Below are positions 1 to 10,939 of a stretch of DNA of 64,000 bases, in pieces (position 1 is the stretch's first letter; the number at the start of each line of letters is the position of its first letter). The stretch comes from Macrolepiota albuminosa (lineage: Eukaryota; Basidiomycota; Agaricomycetes; Agaricales; Agaricaceae). Under the pieces are notes generated by a model, which searched no databases, was not told the DNA's origin, and saw only the letters and a program-made list of their open reading frames with translations. The translations under genes and the position numbers were made by a program. The stretch lies in the NCBI GenBank assembly GCA_027475525.1, contig JAMWFC010000132.1, positions 62,001 to 126,000 on the forward strand. Reading direction: 5' to 3'.

Positions 1-3000
1 CGATATACTCGCGTTTATCGCGAATTCCACGAGTGGACATCTATCCACCCAGTCCTTCTGATCAGGACGTACAAACGCTCGCAAGATTTGCGCGATATTT
101 CTATTCGCACGTTCCGTTTGACCATCCGTTTGCGGATGAAACGATGTCGACATGAGCAACTTTGCTCCCAGCAGCTTGTGCAACTCCTTCCACCATTTGG
201 AAGTAAACTTAGCATCTCGATCGCTCACGATCGAGCTGGGCAGTCCATGGAGACGTACTATCTCCTTGAGATAGATCCACGACAAGTCTGACGCGGTCAT
301 GGTGGTTCTCACCGGAATGAGATGGACCATACTGGTCATTCTGCAGATCACTACCCAGAGGTAGTTAAAGCCTTTCGACTCGGGGAACGGACCTATAAAG
401 TCCATCCCAATCGAATCCCAAGGTTTGACCGGGATGGGTAGCGAATGCAGCTTTCCCGGTGGCTTCAAAGTCGACACTTTCGACTGTTGACATAGCTCGC
501 ATGTCGAGCAGAATTGGCTCGTCTCTTTGGCCATTTGCGGCCACCAGTACCAGCGTTGCACATAGTCCAGCGTTTTCTGAGTTCCGAAGTGGCCCACTAC
601 TTTATGGGCCTGGTCCAGGATAGTCGTAATCAACGACCTCTCCCGGGGAATGCAGATGACTTTGGACCCCGTGGGTCTGGTAAGGTAGACAAGCTGCTGC
701 TCCGTCCTGAAGCGCGGATGCGCTTGGATATTGTTCAGAATCTCTACGAAGAGATTATCATCCTTGTATCCTTGCTGGATACGTGTGCGGAATTGCGCAT
801 TGCCTAAGTCGGCCGGTGCAGGCGTATGGTCCTGTGACTCCAGTGCTTGCTGGAGCGTCATATCAGTACCTCTCATAGGCACCTCTTGCCTCATCTCTTC
901 CCTTGGCTGAGGGGCCTCATGGTCCACTAGCACCTGAGCCTCGATATCGCGAGTCTCTCGCTGCTCCTGCAGTCGCTTACTGCGACGTGTTTCCTGCGCT
1001 CGCATGGCGTGTAACTCGACCCTATGTTCCCTGATTTCATGGAATCGATGCAGAGGCAAATCCTCGCCCTCTGGGTCAATACGTTTGTCCGCCTGGACAT
1101 AGTCATGCGCGTCATGGACGTCATCTCGAGTATCACTCTCGAAATATCGAGATAGGCAATCCGCCACTTTGTTCAGTTCACCTTTTACATAGGTGATGTC
1201 GAACTGATACCGCGACATGTAGTCGATCCAGCGACGTTGTCGTGGAGACAGGTGCACCTGAGTCTTGAAGAACTCTAGTGCTTTGTGATCCGTGATAATA
1301 TGGATCTTATATCCCATCAGTTTATCCTCCCACTTTAGGAGGGCTTCCAGTATTGCGAGTGTTTCTAACTCGTGCACAGCATAATTCTGCTGAGCAGCAG
1401 TGAATTTACGGGACATAAATCCCGCTGGTCGGCAAGTCTGCCATGTTTTACCCTGGCCAAACATGGCCCCAACCCCAGTCTTCGACGCATCGCAAATGAG
1501 CCAGATGGGCTCGTCGATGCGTGGGTCAATTGGCCGGATGACCGGCGTTTTCGCGCATATATGCTTAATCATCTCAAAACACCGCTGATGCAGCGGTCTC
1601 CAATGAAACGGTGACCCATTCTGGGTCATGGCCATAAGTGGCCCAGTGTATGCAGTGACGTCTGGCAAGAAATTGCCAATATAGTTCACCAGTCCGACAA
1701 ATCGTTGGATATCATTATATGTGCGTGGAATACGCCACTCTCGGATTCGGTCGAGCTTATCCGTATCAGGATGAATGCCCTTCTCGTCAATGACGTGACC
1801 GAGACAATCTATACTCGTTGCGTACAACTCGCACTTCTTCCATTTGAGATAGAGGCTGGCCTTCCGTAGTCGTTCAAATACGACTCGTAGGTGCTGCTCA
1901 TGCTCCTCAATGGAGTCAGAAAATATGAATATATCGTCTAAATAGACGTGCATAAACTTCCCGATTACATCTCGGAAGATTGAGGTCATTAACCTCTGAA
2001 ATGTCGCCGGTGCATTACAATCACCAATCTGCATGATGTTACTCACGAACGTCCCCATCAGGGACAAGAACAGTGTCTTCGGTATATCCTCCTCGCAGAT
2101 GCGAACCTGTTCGTACGCGTCTGTGAGGTCGATTTTCGACCGATACTTCGCTGTCGCGACATCTTCTCGTATCACTTCCTGATCTGGAAGAGGTGTTACA
2201 TCCTTGACGGTATTATCATTGCGCTGTCGCGCATCCAGTGCTGTCTGCAACGTTCCATCCTTCTTGGGGATACAAAGCAATGGTGCAGCTTGCACCGCTG
2301 GTCGTGGTTCCCACCACTTCGCGTTTATGTATCTATTCGTCTTTTCACGAAGTTGATCCTGAAGTGCTCGCGGGCAGCGAGGCAAATGATACTTGTACTG
2401 CTTGTTATCGTCAATGAGGTTGATCTCATGATTAACCTCCCGCCACGGAGGAAGCTCCTCCTTCATTCCATTGACGATATCAGCGAACTCCCGTTGCCAT
2501 TGCTGGCGCAATCGAGGAATATCCTCCTCTGTAAGGCTCAAAGCCTTGCCTTTTCCTTTGGCTACGCGTGCTATACGCGGCTGAACCTTTGGTTCAAATC
2601 GCTCCCGTAAGGCACGTACGTGCTCCTCTGTGAGGTCTCCCGGATTCAACCTTACAACCGGTTGTTTCCTCGTCGTACTCGCCGACGACTGCACACTCCT
2701 CGCCTTCAGCGAGAATCCATCAAATACAATATCCAATGTTTCGGATATCTCGTCCTCTCGTGCGTGACGGTACACTTCTCCCGTCTGGGTCGCTTGCCCA
2801 CTTCCCATAGCCTGCGTCACCATTGACGCTACCAACTCGTTCCACTCCCGTGGCATTCGTGGGTCATACGCCCATTGCACTCCTGGCCGAGGCACTGGTC
2901 GATCCATTAGCGACCTAGTGCTACCCACAGTTCCCATCGTACTGTATCCCTCGTCCTTGACGAGATCCTCCACCTTTACTCGAGAGCTAGTCGGCTGGCA

Positions 3001-3225
3001 TTCCAGCGACTCCACCACGCGTTTACTACGCTCATTCCTGCACTGCACAGCCTGTTTAGGCTTTCCATTGGTACACCCAGTCACATCCGGGTGCTTCCCC
3101 TCCTTCAGAGTTCCTTGAAACTCTTCCTCAGTCATCAGTATAGCCGGCAAATCAGCCGGCAGGCTTTTTGGCGGGGCCTGTTCGTCCTCCACCTCCTGAA
3201 CAGTCGCTCTCCTGCAACCATCTAG
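1..3225 (-). CDS. pol: pol: reverse transcriptase, RNase H, integrase (partial)
   Basis: This is the Pol part of a Gypsy polyprotein. It copies element RNA into DNA and integrates it. The frame is open from the codon after the gag stop to the window edge, about 1075 residues. In order I see: a linker; a reverse transcriptase domain with a KDG motif and the YLDD catalytic motif near 1933-1944; an RNase H domain with LICDAS near 1530; an HHCC zinc-binding region (HxxxxH near 590, CxxC near 505); and an integrase core with MDFIGPF near 400, VSDRD near 225 and QTERANR near 110, giving the D,D,E residues. No ATG is needed, because it lies in the same frame as gag and is most simply made by stop-codon readthrough. 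The C-terminus, including any chromodomain, is outside the window. Confidence 0.92.
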
Positions 3226-3228
3226 TCA
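3219..3228 (-). other. gag-pol UGA readthrough site
   Basis: On the minus strand the gag stop reads AAC TGA CTA GAT. The next codon continues in the same frame into more than 1000 open codons of pol. TGA followed by CTAG is the well-known context that favours readthrough of UGA in viral and cellular mRNAs. No -1 or +1 shift is needed, because gag and pol share a frame. I did not identify a downstream RNA structure. Confidence 0.75.
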
Positions 3229-6200
3229 GTTGCGCTCATCACGCCGCTTCTCAGTTGCGCGATAGCGCCTCAAACGACCATCTGTGTCGTTCAACACCAC
3301 TTTCTCCGCCTTCAGCGGCGTATCATTCACAACGACCATGTCGTTCACAAAATCCAGCGACACCTTGTTCTTACGCATGAACGGCATACCAATAATCATG
3401 TCATAGCGATCAAAATTCGCTATATCCACGTATTCCTTCGTCGACATTCCTGACGTCTTTATTCTCACCTCCGCGCCAAACTGCACCATAGCGCGACTCC
3501 CCACAGTCCCCAGCTGGAGCATCAAGGGCTCCTCCAGTTCATGAACGCGAATCGCGTTGACGTGAGCAAACTGGGGCGTAATGCCCGTAGTGGTACTCCC
3601 GGAGTCCCACAACGTCCATGCCGGATGTCCGTTGACATCAACATACGTGACCAGGCACTCCTTCTCTTCAGGAGTATAGTGTGGCCGCTGCAACTTATTA
3701 GTTGCCTTCTGCAGGGTTACGCGTCTCATTCGGACGCGCTGATCTCCACGGCACTCTGTCAGTGCAAACAGGTGTTCCTCCTCGTCATCACGAGCATAGT
3801 AGTCGCTGTCGTACACATCCACTGCGACGTATTCATTGCCATCAATCTGGACGCTCTCAGCGTCATCCACTTCCGACCCGTCAGCCTCTGCTTGCAGCTC
3901 CTCCTCGGTTTCCTCAACGATTTCATCGTCCTCGTCGTCACTGACGACATCGCTCGGTGCTGCAGCTGTATGGGCCGCTCGGATGTGTGCCTTAGGAGGG
4001 GCAGGACACTCCTTAGCAAAGTGCCCGCTCCTGCCACAATTGTAGCACGCTGAGGGGTCCCCGGCAGGCCTTCTCTGGCCCACTCCTGGAACTCCAGCAG
4101 TTTTACCTGCCATACGCGCTGCAGGCGCCACTACTCCTCTTGGTGCTACTTGATTCTGACCCGAAACGGGTCGACTGTCCTTCGCTGGCAATTGTCCAGC
4201 AGGTTTCGATCGAGGCCGTTGGCCTCCAGGAATTGTCTTGCGAACCACGAATCGCGGATTGCGATTGTTCTCCATCTCCGTCCGCTTGGCTAGGAAGGTT
4301 CCCACCTTCACTGCCTGACGGTTCACTGGTCCTCGGCGTGAACTACGCTGCTCATAATGGTTTGCAGTCCGTGTCGACTGCTCATAACGGATGGCATACG
4401 CCAAAAATTCAGTCACAGTATTGACCTCCGGAGACAAGTTATCGTCGTGTATCAACGCTCTCCTCATGTCTGCGGGTATTCCGTCCAGGAATGTCTCGCG
4501 GATAGTGTATTCGTCTGGATAGACGGCCATATTCTGTGCATGACCCACCAGGTCATCATAAAAGGTCTGGACGCCAGTCTTAGCGTCATACACTGCCTTT
4601 CTAAAGGCATCGCGAGCTTCCTGCATCGTAGCAGCGTTAACAAACCGATTATACAGTCCTATCAGGACCTCTTTAAATGTCCAGTGCGATTTGTTGCGAT
4701 TAATGTGGAGAACATGGCGACGGAACCAATTCCGAGCCTCTCCTTCCATAAATTCGTGTAGCACGAATATCCTTTCCTGGTCCATGTCATCTCCACCATA
4801 GCAGCAGGCTGCGAGGTGGTAGCACACGTCCATGGCCCAGTCCTCCAGTTGCGAGAACCTATGTCCTCCAGCGTACGCACATATGTGCTTACCATCGGAT
4901 TTACGGGGGCTTACCCCAGCAGGGAACTTAAATCTGACTCCAAGGGAGTCATCCACCAGACGAGTGAGGCGGTCATGCATATGATCCATATGGATCCTGA
5001 CCGCTTCATTCATTCCCGGCGTAGTTTCATGCAAATCATGAAGTGCGGGCATCGAAAATGCCCGAGGACTGCGGAACAAGTGCTCATTGACCACTCTTTC
5101 CGGCCATGCGGTGGGCTGTTGCCTCACTTGTTGCTCTGCTGGTAATCCACCAGCCTGCCTGCCCCTGTCACGACGATTATTATCGTCCTGATCGTCATTC
5201 CTACGATCACGATCTCCACCGTCATGATTGCGACGATTTGGCTCCCTCCGTTCGTAGTGACCACTACTGTCATCACTACCACCCGGATCTCTGTCCGGTT
5301 CAGCAGTCCGAGCCGCGAATTGTCGCCGCATGTCATCGACAGGCGTTACGCCCTCACGCCCCTCAAAGACTACCCCCTGGTTGTCAATGAACGACTCACC
5401 ATGATCGTGCAAGTCCTGGTTGCGTATCCTTTGGTAATTGACGCGTTCATTCCAGTTGTCCACTAGGTGGACGCATCGCACTACGCGTCGTGGTCGCGTT
5501 TGCTCCTCAAGAATGTGGACTTCGTCCACCTCTTCCTTGATTGTAACTTGCTTACGAGGTGTCTTAACCTCCTGCACTGCAAGTGCTGCCTCTGGCTCTG
5601 CCGAAGTCGTCGTTACAGTCTCCACCTCAGACAATGCCTGCTGAGGCACTCCGCTAACAATGCGTTGACGGTTTGCGGCGTTCTGGCGCCGAATGTAGTC
5701 TTGCTGAGACTCATCAGCCTGACGAGGCGCATTGAGCAATTCCATCGCGTCTGCGATTAGTGGCGCTCGCCTGCGCACACTCATCTCACATTCTACGGAG
5801 TCGGCTGGAGTAGCCGTTGAGACTGCTGACCCTCGCGCCGCTTTGCGCTTAAGGTATTCCACTACTTCGAGTTCAAAGATGCGCACAAACAATTCGATAT
5901 ATTCACTCGAATCTGCACGGGGTACATCGTGGCTTCTAGCCGCCAGCAACTGTAAGTGCTTCACTACATAAAGCTGAAGACGCTTTCGCGTCGATTCCTT
6001 CACGACCGCCGGATATCGGTCCAATACTAGCTGCAACTGGATAGATAAGGTCGAATGCGACCTTTTGCTTTCCTCATCATCTGAGGACTCCAACTCGGAC
6101 TCTAAGTCCATAACTCTCCTGAGGCCGTCATGCCTCACTTGCGGCTGTTTGCCGGCTCGTCGGTGCAACTCTGGACTTCCAGGCGTTGTTAACGCCTTGT

Positions 6201-6726
6201 CCAACCTTACAACATTGTCGTCTTCCCTACTGACCACTATTGCTGGTCCTTGCTTCTGTACTTGTGTCGTCAACGACGACGGTCCCGGTTCAGTGGCAGC
6301 ATTGGCCACATACTCCAAATGCCGTTCCGTAGGTGCAGTCCGGAATGGGGTGCTATGCGCAAACGCGCTGCCTTGTACCAATTCCGAGTACTGGGTAACG
6401 TCCGGTTGACCCTCCGAGGGAGCTGAAGAGCTCTCGGGCAATACCGGATACATCAGTGAGGGCATTTGGCTCGCTGGCAGCGACACTCCTGAGACCGCGG
6501 ATCTATCTCCTGGTTTTCCACCAGGTCGTACAATGGACATCATCCGTGATACGGATAGCCCACCAGGCATTCCATAGCTCGCGCTGACATCGCGAGGAGT
6601 CTTTTTGTCCCGCTTTGGCGGGGGTTGGTATGCTGACGCAGATTGCGTCTTCACAGCCTGAAGCACAGGTAAGTCACCTGCGTCTGCAGCTGAGAACGGA
6701 GGATCCGGATCAAGAGAGCCAGTCAT
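3226..6726 (-). CDS. gag: gag-protease polyprotein, 1166 aa
   Basis: This is the structural Gag and aspartic protease of the Gypsy element. The N-terminal ~600 residues are Ser/Pro-rich and charged, with an Arg/Asp-rich stretch. A retrotransposon gag fold follows at roughly residues 620-760 (WFRRHV, then FVNAATMQEARDAF). A CCHC zinc knuckle (CYNCGRSGHFAKECP) sits near residue 893, then a very acidic linker, then a retropepsin-like protease with DSGST near residue 1041 and the second strand motif MIIGMPF. The start is the first ATG of the frame, 111 bp inside the LTR. The frame ends in UGA followed directly by CUAG. It is long for a fungal Gypsy Gag because protease is fused to Gag rather than placed with pol. 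Confidence 0.93.
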   Translation of the reverse strand: MTGSLDPDPPFSAADAGDLPVLQAVKTQSASAYQPPPKRDKKTPRDVSASYGMPGGLSVSRMMSIVRPGGKPGDRSAVSGVSLPASQMPSLMYPVLPESSSAPSEGQPDVTQYSELVQGSAFAHSTPFRTAPTERHLEYVANAATEPGPSSLTTQVQKQGPAIVVSREDDNVVRLDKALTTPGSPELHRRAGKQPQVRHDGLRRVMDLESELESSDDEESKRSHSTLSIQLQLVLDRYPAVVKESTRKRLQLYVVKHLQLLAARSHDVPRADSSEYIELFVRIFELEVVEYLKRKAARGSAVSTATPADSVECEMSVRRRAPLIADAMELLNAPRQADESQQDYIRRQNAANRQRIVSGVPQQALSEVETVTTTSAEPEAALAVQEVKTPRKQVTIKEEVDEVHILEEQTRPRRVVRCVHLVDNWNERVNYQRIRNQDLHDHGESFIDNQGVVFEGREGVTPVDDMRRQFAARTAEPDRDPGGSDDSSGHYERREPNRRNHDGGDRDRRNDDQDDNNRRDRGRQAGGLPAEQQVRQQPTAWPERVVNEHLFRSPRAFSMPALHDLHETTPGMNEAVRIHMDHMHDRLTRLVDDSLGVRFKFPAGVSPRKSDGKHICAYAGGHRFSQLEDWAMDVCYHLAACCYGGDDMDQERIFVLHEFMEGEARNWFRRHVLHINRNKSHWTFKEVLIGLYNRFVNAATMQEARDAFRKAVYDAKTGVQTFYDDLVGHAQNMAVYPDEYTIRETFLDGIPADMRRALIHDDNLSPEVNTVTEFLAYAIRYEQSTRTANHYEQRSSRRGPVNRQAVKVGTFLAKRTEMENNRNPRFVVRKTIPGGQRPRSKPAGQLPAKDSRPVSGQNQVAPRGVVAPAARMAGKTAGVPGVGQRRPAGDPSACYNCGRSGHFAKECPAPPKAHIRAAHTAAAPSDVVSDDEDDEIVEETEEELQAEADGSEVDDAESVQIDGNEYVAVDVYDSDYYARDDEEEHLFALTECRGDQRVRMRRVTLQKATNKLQRPHYTPEEKECLVTYVDVNGHPAWTLWDSGSTTTGITPQFAHVNAIRVHELEEPLMLQLGTVGSRAMVQFGAEVRIKTSGMSTKEYVDIANFDRYDMIIGMPFMRKNKVSLDFVNDMVVVNDTPLKAEKVVLNDTDGRLRRYRATEKRRDERN

Positions 6727-6837
6727 GGAAGCACGTTTTCAGCGTGATGCCAACAGAAAATCGAGAGGTTTTGATGAGAGTTGCCTAGTCGGTAACAAGC
6801 CTAGAGTCTAAAGCCGATAGCAGAAGATTTAAAAAAA

Positions 6838-7090
6838 TGTAACCGGAGTTACGGGTTAGAACTATCCTGTGTGTATCACACAAGTGCTAAATCAGACCGC
6901 AGTATCGGATTGACTAGTACTTAGAGTGAAAACAAGAACTATCCTGTGTGTATCACACAAGTGCTAAATCAGACCGCAGTATCGGATTGACTAGTACTTA
7001 GAGTGAAAACAAGAAGTTATCTTACGTAATACTCTACTAAATGATTATAGCGTCGTTGATGCTGATGGTAATACGGATGAGTCCGTTACA
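6838..7090 (-). repeat. LTR of the Gypsy element
   Basis: On the minus strand the segment starts TGTAACGGACTC and ends in CTCCGGTTACA, so it is bounded by TG and CA with imperfect terminal inverted repeats. It lies 111 bp upstream of the gag ATG. It contains a 77-bp direct duplication (about 6858-7015) that is probably an assembly artefact, so the true length may be near 176 bp. The second LTR is outside the window, so the call rests on ends and position rather than on an LTR pair. Confidence 0.65.
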
Positions 7091-7392
7091 CTAACCGAAC
7101 GAAGTGAGGTTGGGGTGAAGGCTGAGTTACTTATATACATACTTGGAGCCCTAACCGAACGAAGTGAGGTTGGGGTGGAGGCTAAGTTACTTATACATAC
7201 TTGGAGCCCTAACCGAACGAAGTGAGGTTAGGGTGGAGGCTTAGTTGGGGGGGGTTTGGGGGCGAAGCCCCCAACGAGCTACGAAATTCGTGCCGAAGGC
7301 ACGAATCGTAGCTCGTCTCTATATAATGGGGTTTGGGGGCGAAGCCCCCAACGAGCTACGAAATTCGTGCCGAAGGCACGAATCGTAGCTCA
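7091..7392 (+). mobile_element. Helitron 3' fragment interrupted by the Gypsy LTR
   Basis: From the first base after the LTR the sequence matches, nearly base for base, the 3' terminal part of both autonomous Helitrons (about 17830-18133 and 25250-25548). It has the three CTAACC...GGTT hairpins, the GGGGGCGAAGCCCCC hairpin and the terminal palindrome ending GTAGCTCG at 7315. Bases 7316-7392 repeat the last 77 bp with one mismatch (GCTCA for GCTCG) and are probably an assembly duplication. The part upstream of CTAACC is missing here and should lie on the far side of the Gypsy element. Confidence 0.8.
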
Positions 7393-8028
7393 TCTCTATA
7401 TAATGGGACGACGCCTGGGAAAATGTGATGCTGACCAAGGCTGACCAAGAACCTTCCTTTTAGGGTAATAACATAAGAGTTGGCTCATTTCAGCATTAGA
7501 AATGCTTAGAAAATTCAGATAAAATCACTGAAAAATCAGAAAAAATTTGGGGCCTACTGATACACTGACTTGAGTTTTTCTGAGATTTATAAATGCTTAA
7601 AGAAATCTGAAAAATTCAAGAAAAATTCAATTTAGCTTACAATAATGCTCTGAGAGTTGAGGCAAACTGGGATTGAGCACTGAGTGAAAAATTCAAGAAA
7701 AATTCAATTTAGCTTACAATAATGCTCTGAGAGTTGAGGCAAACTGGGATTGAGCACTGAGTTGTGAAATGCGGAGGCCTTAACCGAACGAAGTGAGGTT
7801 GAGGCTGGGAATGAGCACTGAGTTCTTTATACATACTTGGAGCCCTAACCGAACGAAGTGAGGTTAGGGTGGAGGCTTAGTTGGGGGGGGTTTGGGGGCG
7901 AAGCCCCCAACGAGCTACGAAATTCGTGCCAAAGGCACGAATCGAGTGGAGGCTTAGTTGGGGGGGGTTTGGGGGCTTCGCCCCCAACGAGCTACGAAAT
8001 TCGTGCCAAAGGCACGAATCGTAGCTCG
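7393..8028 (+). mobile_element. non-autonomous Helitron unit 1
   Basis: The unit begins TCTCTATATAATGGGACG, like the other Helitron 5' ends here, and ends in the terminal hairpin GTAGCTCG. The interior is AT-rich and non-coding, with the recurring AAATGCTTA / TCAGAAAAA pattern also found just upstream of the helicase genes. Two 77-bp direct repeats (near 7610/7687 and 7871/7948) inflate its length. Confidence 0.75.
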
Positions 8029-8569
8029 TCTATAATATATGGGACGACGCCTGGGAAAAACTAATGCTGACCAAGGCTGACCAAGAACCTTCCTTTTAGG
8101 GTAATAACATAAGAGTTGGCTCATTTCAGCATTAGAAATGCTTAGAAAATTCAGATAAAATCACCGAAAAATCAGAAAAAATTCGAGGCCTACTGATACA
8201 CTGACTTGAGTTTTTCTGAGATTTATAAATGCTTAAAGAAATCTGAAAAATTCAAGAAAAATTCAATTTAGCTTACAATAATGCTCTGAGAGTTGAGGCA
8301 AACTGGGATTAAGCATTGAGTTGTGAAAACCGAGGCCTTAACCGAACGAAGTGAGGTTGAGGCTGGGATTAAGCATTGAGTTGTGAAAACCGAGGCCTTA
8401 ACCGAACGAAGTGAGGTTGAGGCTGGGATTAAGCACTGAGTTCTCTATACATACTTGGAGCCCTAACCGAACGAAGTGAGGTTAGGGTGGAGGCTTAGTT
8501 GGGGGGGGTTTGGGGGCGAAGCCCCCAACGAGCTACGAAATTCGTGCCGAAGGCACGAATCGTAGCTCG
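8029..8569 (+). mobile_element. non-autonomous Helitron unit 2
   Basis: It starts TCTATAATATATGGGACGACG immediately after the previous GTAGCTCG and ends in the same hairpin at 8569. The interior is homologous to unit 1 and carries two copies of the 61-bp repeat that is expanded in the next unit. No protein-coding sequence is visible. Confidence 0.75.
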
Positions 8570-10605
8570 TCTCTATATAATGCGACGACGCCTGGGAAAT
8601 GATGTGCTTAGTCAGTTTTGACAGTTTCTGACTAAGGCTGACAAATTCTCTATATAATGCGACGACGCCTGGGAAATGATGTGCTTAGTCAGTTTTGACA
8701 GTTTCTGACTAAGGCTGACAAAGGCTGACCAAGAACCTTCCTTTTAGGGTAACAACATAAGAGTTGGCTCATTTGAGTATTAAAAAATTCCAAGAAAATC
8801 ACTAAAAATTCAGGAAAAATTCAGGAACTAATGATACACCGATTTAGATTTTCTTTTGAGATTTATAAATGCTTAAATAAGTCTGAAGTTTTCAAGAAAA
8901 ATTCAATTGGTGTGTTTTTCAGAAGATGTTAGTGAAAATGCTCAAATAATTCCAGGAAAATCAACAGAAATTCAGGAAAAATTCAAGGGCTACTGATATA
9001 CTGATTTTTGTTTTTTTGGAGATTTATAAATGCTTAAAAATTTGAAATATTCAAGAAAAATTCAATTTAGCTTACAATAATGCTCTGAGAGTTGAGGCAA
9101 ACTAGGATTGAGCACTGAGTTGTGGAAAACCGAGGCCTTAACCGAACGAAGTGAGGTTGAGGCTGGGATTAAGCATTGAGTTGTGAAATACCGAGGCCTT
9201 AACCGAACGAAGTGAGGTTGAGGCTGGGATTAAGCATTGAGTTGTGAAATACCGAGGCCTTAACCGAACGAAGTGAGGTTGAGGCTGGGATTAAGCATTG
9301 AGTTGTGAAATACCGAGGCCTTAACCGAACGAAGTGAGGTTGAGGCTGGGATTAAGCATTGAGTTGTGAAATACCGAGGCCTTAACCGAACGAAGTGAGG
9401 TTGAGGCTGGGATTAAGCATTGAGTTGTGAAATACCGAGGCCTTAACCGAACGAAGTGAGGTTGAGGCTGGGATTAAGCATTGAGTTGTGAAATACCGAG
9501 GCCTTAACCGAACGAAGTGAGGTTGAGGCTGGGATTAAGCATTGAGTTGTGAAATACCGAGGCCTTAACCGAACGAAGTGAGGTTGAGGCTGGGATTAAG
9601 CATTGAGTTGTGAAATACCGAGGCCTTAACCGAACGAAGTGAGGTTGAGGCTGGGATTAAGCATTGAGTTGTGAAATACCGAGGCCTTAACCGAACGAAG
9701 TGAGGTTGAGGCTGGGATTAAGCATTGAGTTGTGAAATACCGAGGCCTTAACCGAACGAAGTGAGGTTGAGGCTGGGATTAAGCATTGAGTTGTGAAATA
9801 CCGAGGCCTTAACCGAACGAAGTGAGGTTGAGGCTGGGATTAAGCATTGAGTTGTGAAATACCGAGGCCTTAACCGAACGAAGTGAGGTTGAGGCTGGGA
9901 TTAAGCATTGAGTTGTGAAATACCGAGGCCTTAACCGAACGAAGTGAGGTTGAGGCTGGGATTAAGCATTGAGTTGTGAAATACCGAGGCCTTAACCGAA
10001 CGAAGTGAGGTTGAGGCTGGGATTAAGCATTGAGTTGTGAAATACCGAGGCCTTAACCGAACGAAGTGAGGTTGAGGCTGGGATTAAGCATTGAGTTGTG
10101 AAATACCGAGGCCTTAACCGAACGAAGTGAGGTTGAGGCTGGGATTAAGCATTGAGTTGTGAAATACCGAGGCCTTAACCGAACGAAGTGAGGTTGAGGC
10201 TGGGATTAAGCATTGAGTTGTGAAATACCGAGGCCTTAACCGAACGAAGTGAGGTTGAGGCTGGGATTAAGCATTGAGTTGTGAAATACCGAGGCCTTAA
10301 CCGAACGAAGTGAGGTTGAGGCTGGGATTAAGCATTGAGTTGTGAAATACCGAGGCCTTAACCGAACGAAGTGAGGTTGAGGCTGGGATTAAGCACTGAG
10401 TTCTCTATACATACTTGGAGCCCTAACCGAACGAAGTGAGGTTAGGGTGGAGGCTTAGTTGGGGGGGAAGCACTGAGTTCTCTATACATACTTGGAACCC
10501 TAACCGAACGAAGTGAGGTTAGGGTGGAGGCTTAGTTGGGGGGGTTTGGGGGCGAAGCCCCCAACGAGCTACGAAATTCGTGCCGAAGGCACGAATCGTA
10601 GCTCG
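8570..10605 (+). mobile_element. non-autonomous Helitron unit 3, with minisatellite
   Basis: It begins TCTCTATATAATGCGACG and ends GTAGCTCG at 10605. The first 77 bp are directly duplicated (8570 and 8647), as is a block near 10391/10468; both have the suspicious 77-bp period. The middle holds two related AT-rich segments followed by the 61-bp tandem array. It is non-coding. Confidence 0.75.
9129..10400 (+). repeat. 61-bp minisatellite, about 21 units
   Basis: The unit contains ACCGAGGCCTTAACCGAACG, then AAGTGAGGTTGAGGCTGGG, then ATTAAGCATTGAGTTGTGAA. Unit starts fall at 9129 plus multiples of 61 up to 10349, almost without variation. Each unit holds a small hairpin formed by CCTTAACC and GGTTGAGG. 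The same repeat, with minor changes, forms the array at 58696-59509. Confidence 0.95.
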
Positions 10606-10939
10606 TCTCTATATAATGCGACGACGCCTGGGAAATGATGTGCTTAGTCAGTTTTGACAGTTTCTGACTAAGGCTGACAAATACTTCCTTTTTCGTCTCT
10701 TTTTTCGGTCAGTTGGAAAAAGAAACAGTATATTAGTTATTATTTAAGTAATAAAAAATGTGTATATTAAATATTTCATTGTATGCTATCTCTCGGACAC
10801 ATGTGGAAGGTGTCCGGAGTCTGTGGATGTGGCCGAGGCCCAAATGCGATTTAGTGGACACCAGTTTTCACGCCTCGCGTGTTCTTTACCCAAACAGCAC
10901 CAATTTTTCCACGGTTTCAACGTTGTAGTGAGTAAACTA

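Larger units (their letters stand above)
1..7090 (-). mobile_element. Ty3/Gypsy LTR retrotransposon, cut by window edge
   Basis: The element reads on the minus strand in the order LTR, leader, gag-protease, pol (reverse transcriptase, RNase H, integrase). Reverse transcriptase upstream of integrase places it in Ty3/Gypsy. Gag-protease and pol are both open apart from the single UGA between them, and the catalytic motifs are intact, so this is a young and possibly active copy. The distal LTR and the end of integrase lie beyond base 1. No primer binding site with a usual TGG start is visible just inside the LTR. The LTR abuts Helitron terminal sequence, implying a nested insertion. Confidence 0.93.

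Noticed and set aside
3541..4053. 170-codon frame on the plus strand
   Set aside because: It lies opposite the zinc knuckle and protease of gag, whose frame is conserved with clear motifs. Antisense shadow.
7256..8064. Short frames over the GGGGGCGAAGCCCCC and GAGCTACGAA hairpins
   Set aside because: They reflect Helitron terminal hairpins repeated in tandem; no coding features.
9129..10400. CRISPR-like regular array
   Set aside because: Units abut completely with no variable spacers, and the same unit occurs inside Helitrons. It is a minisatellite in a eukaryote.
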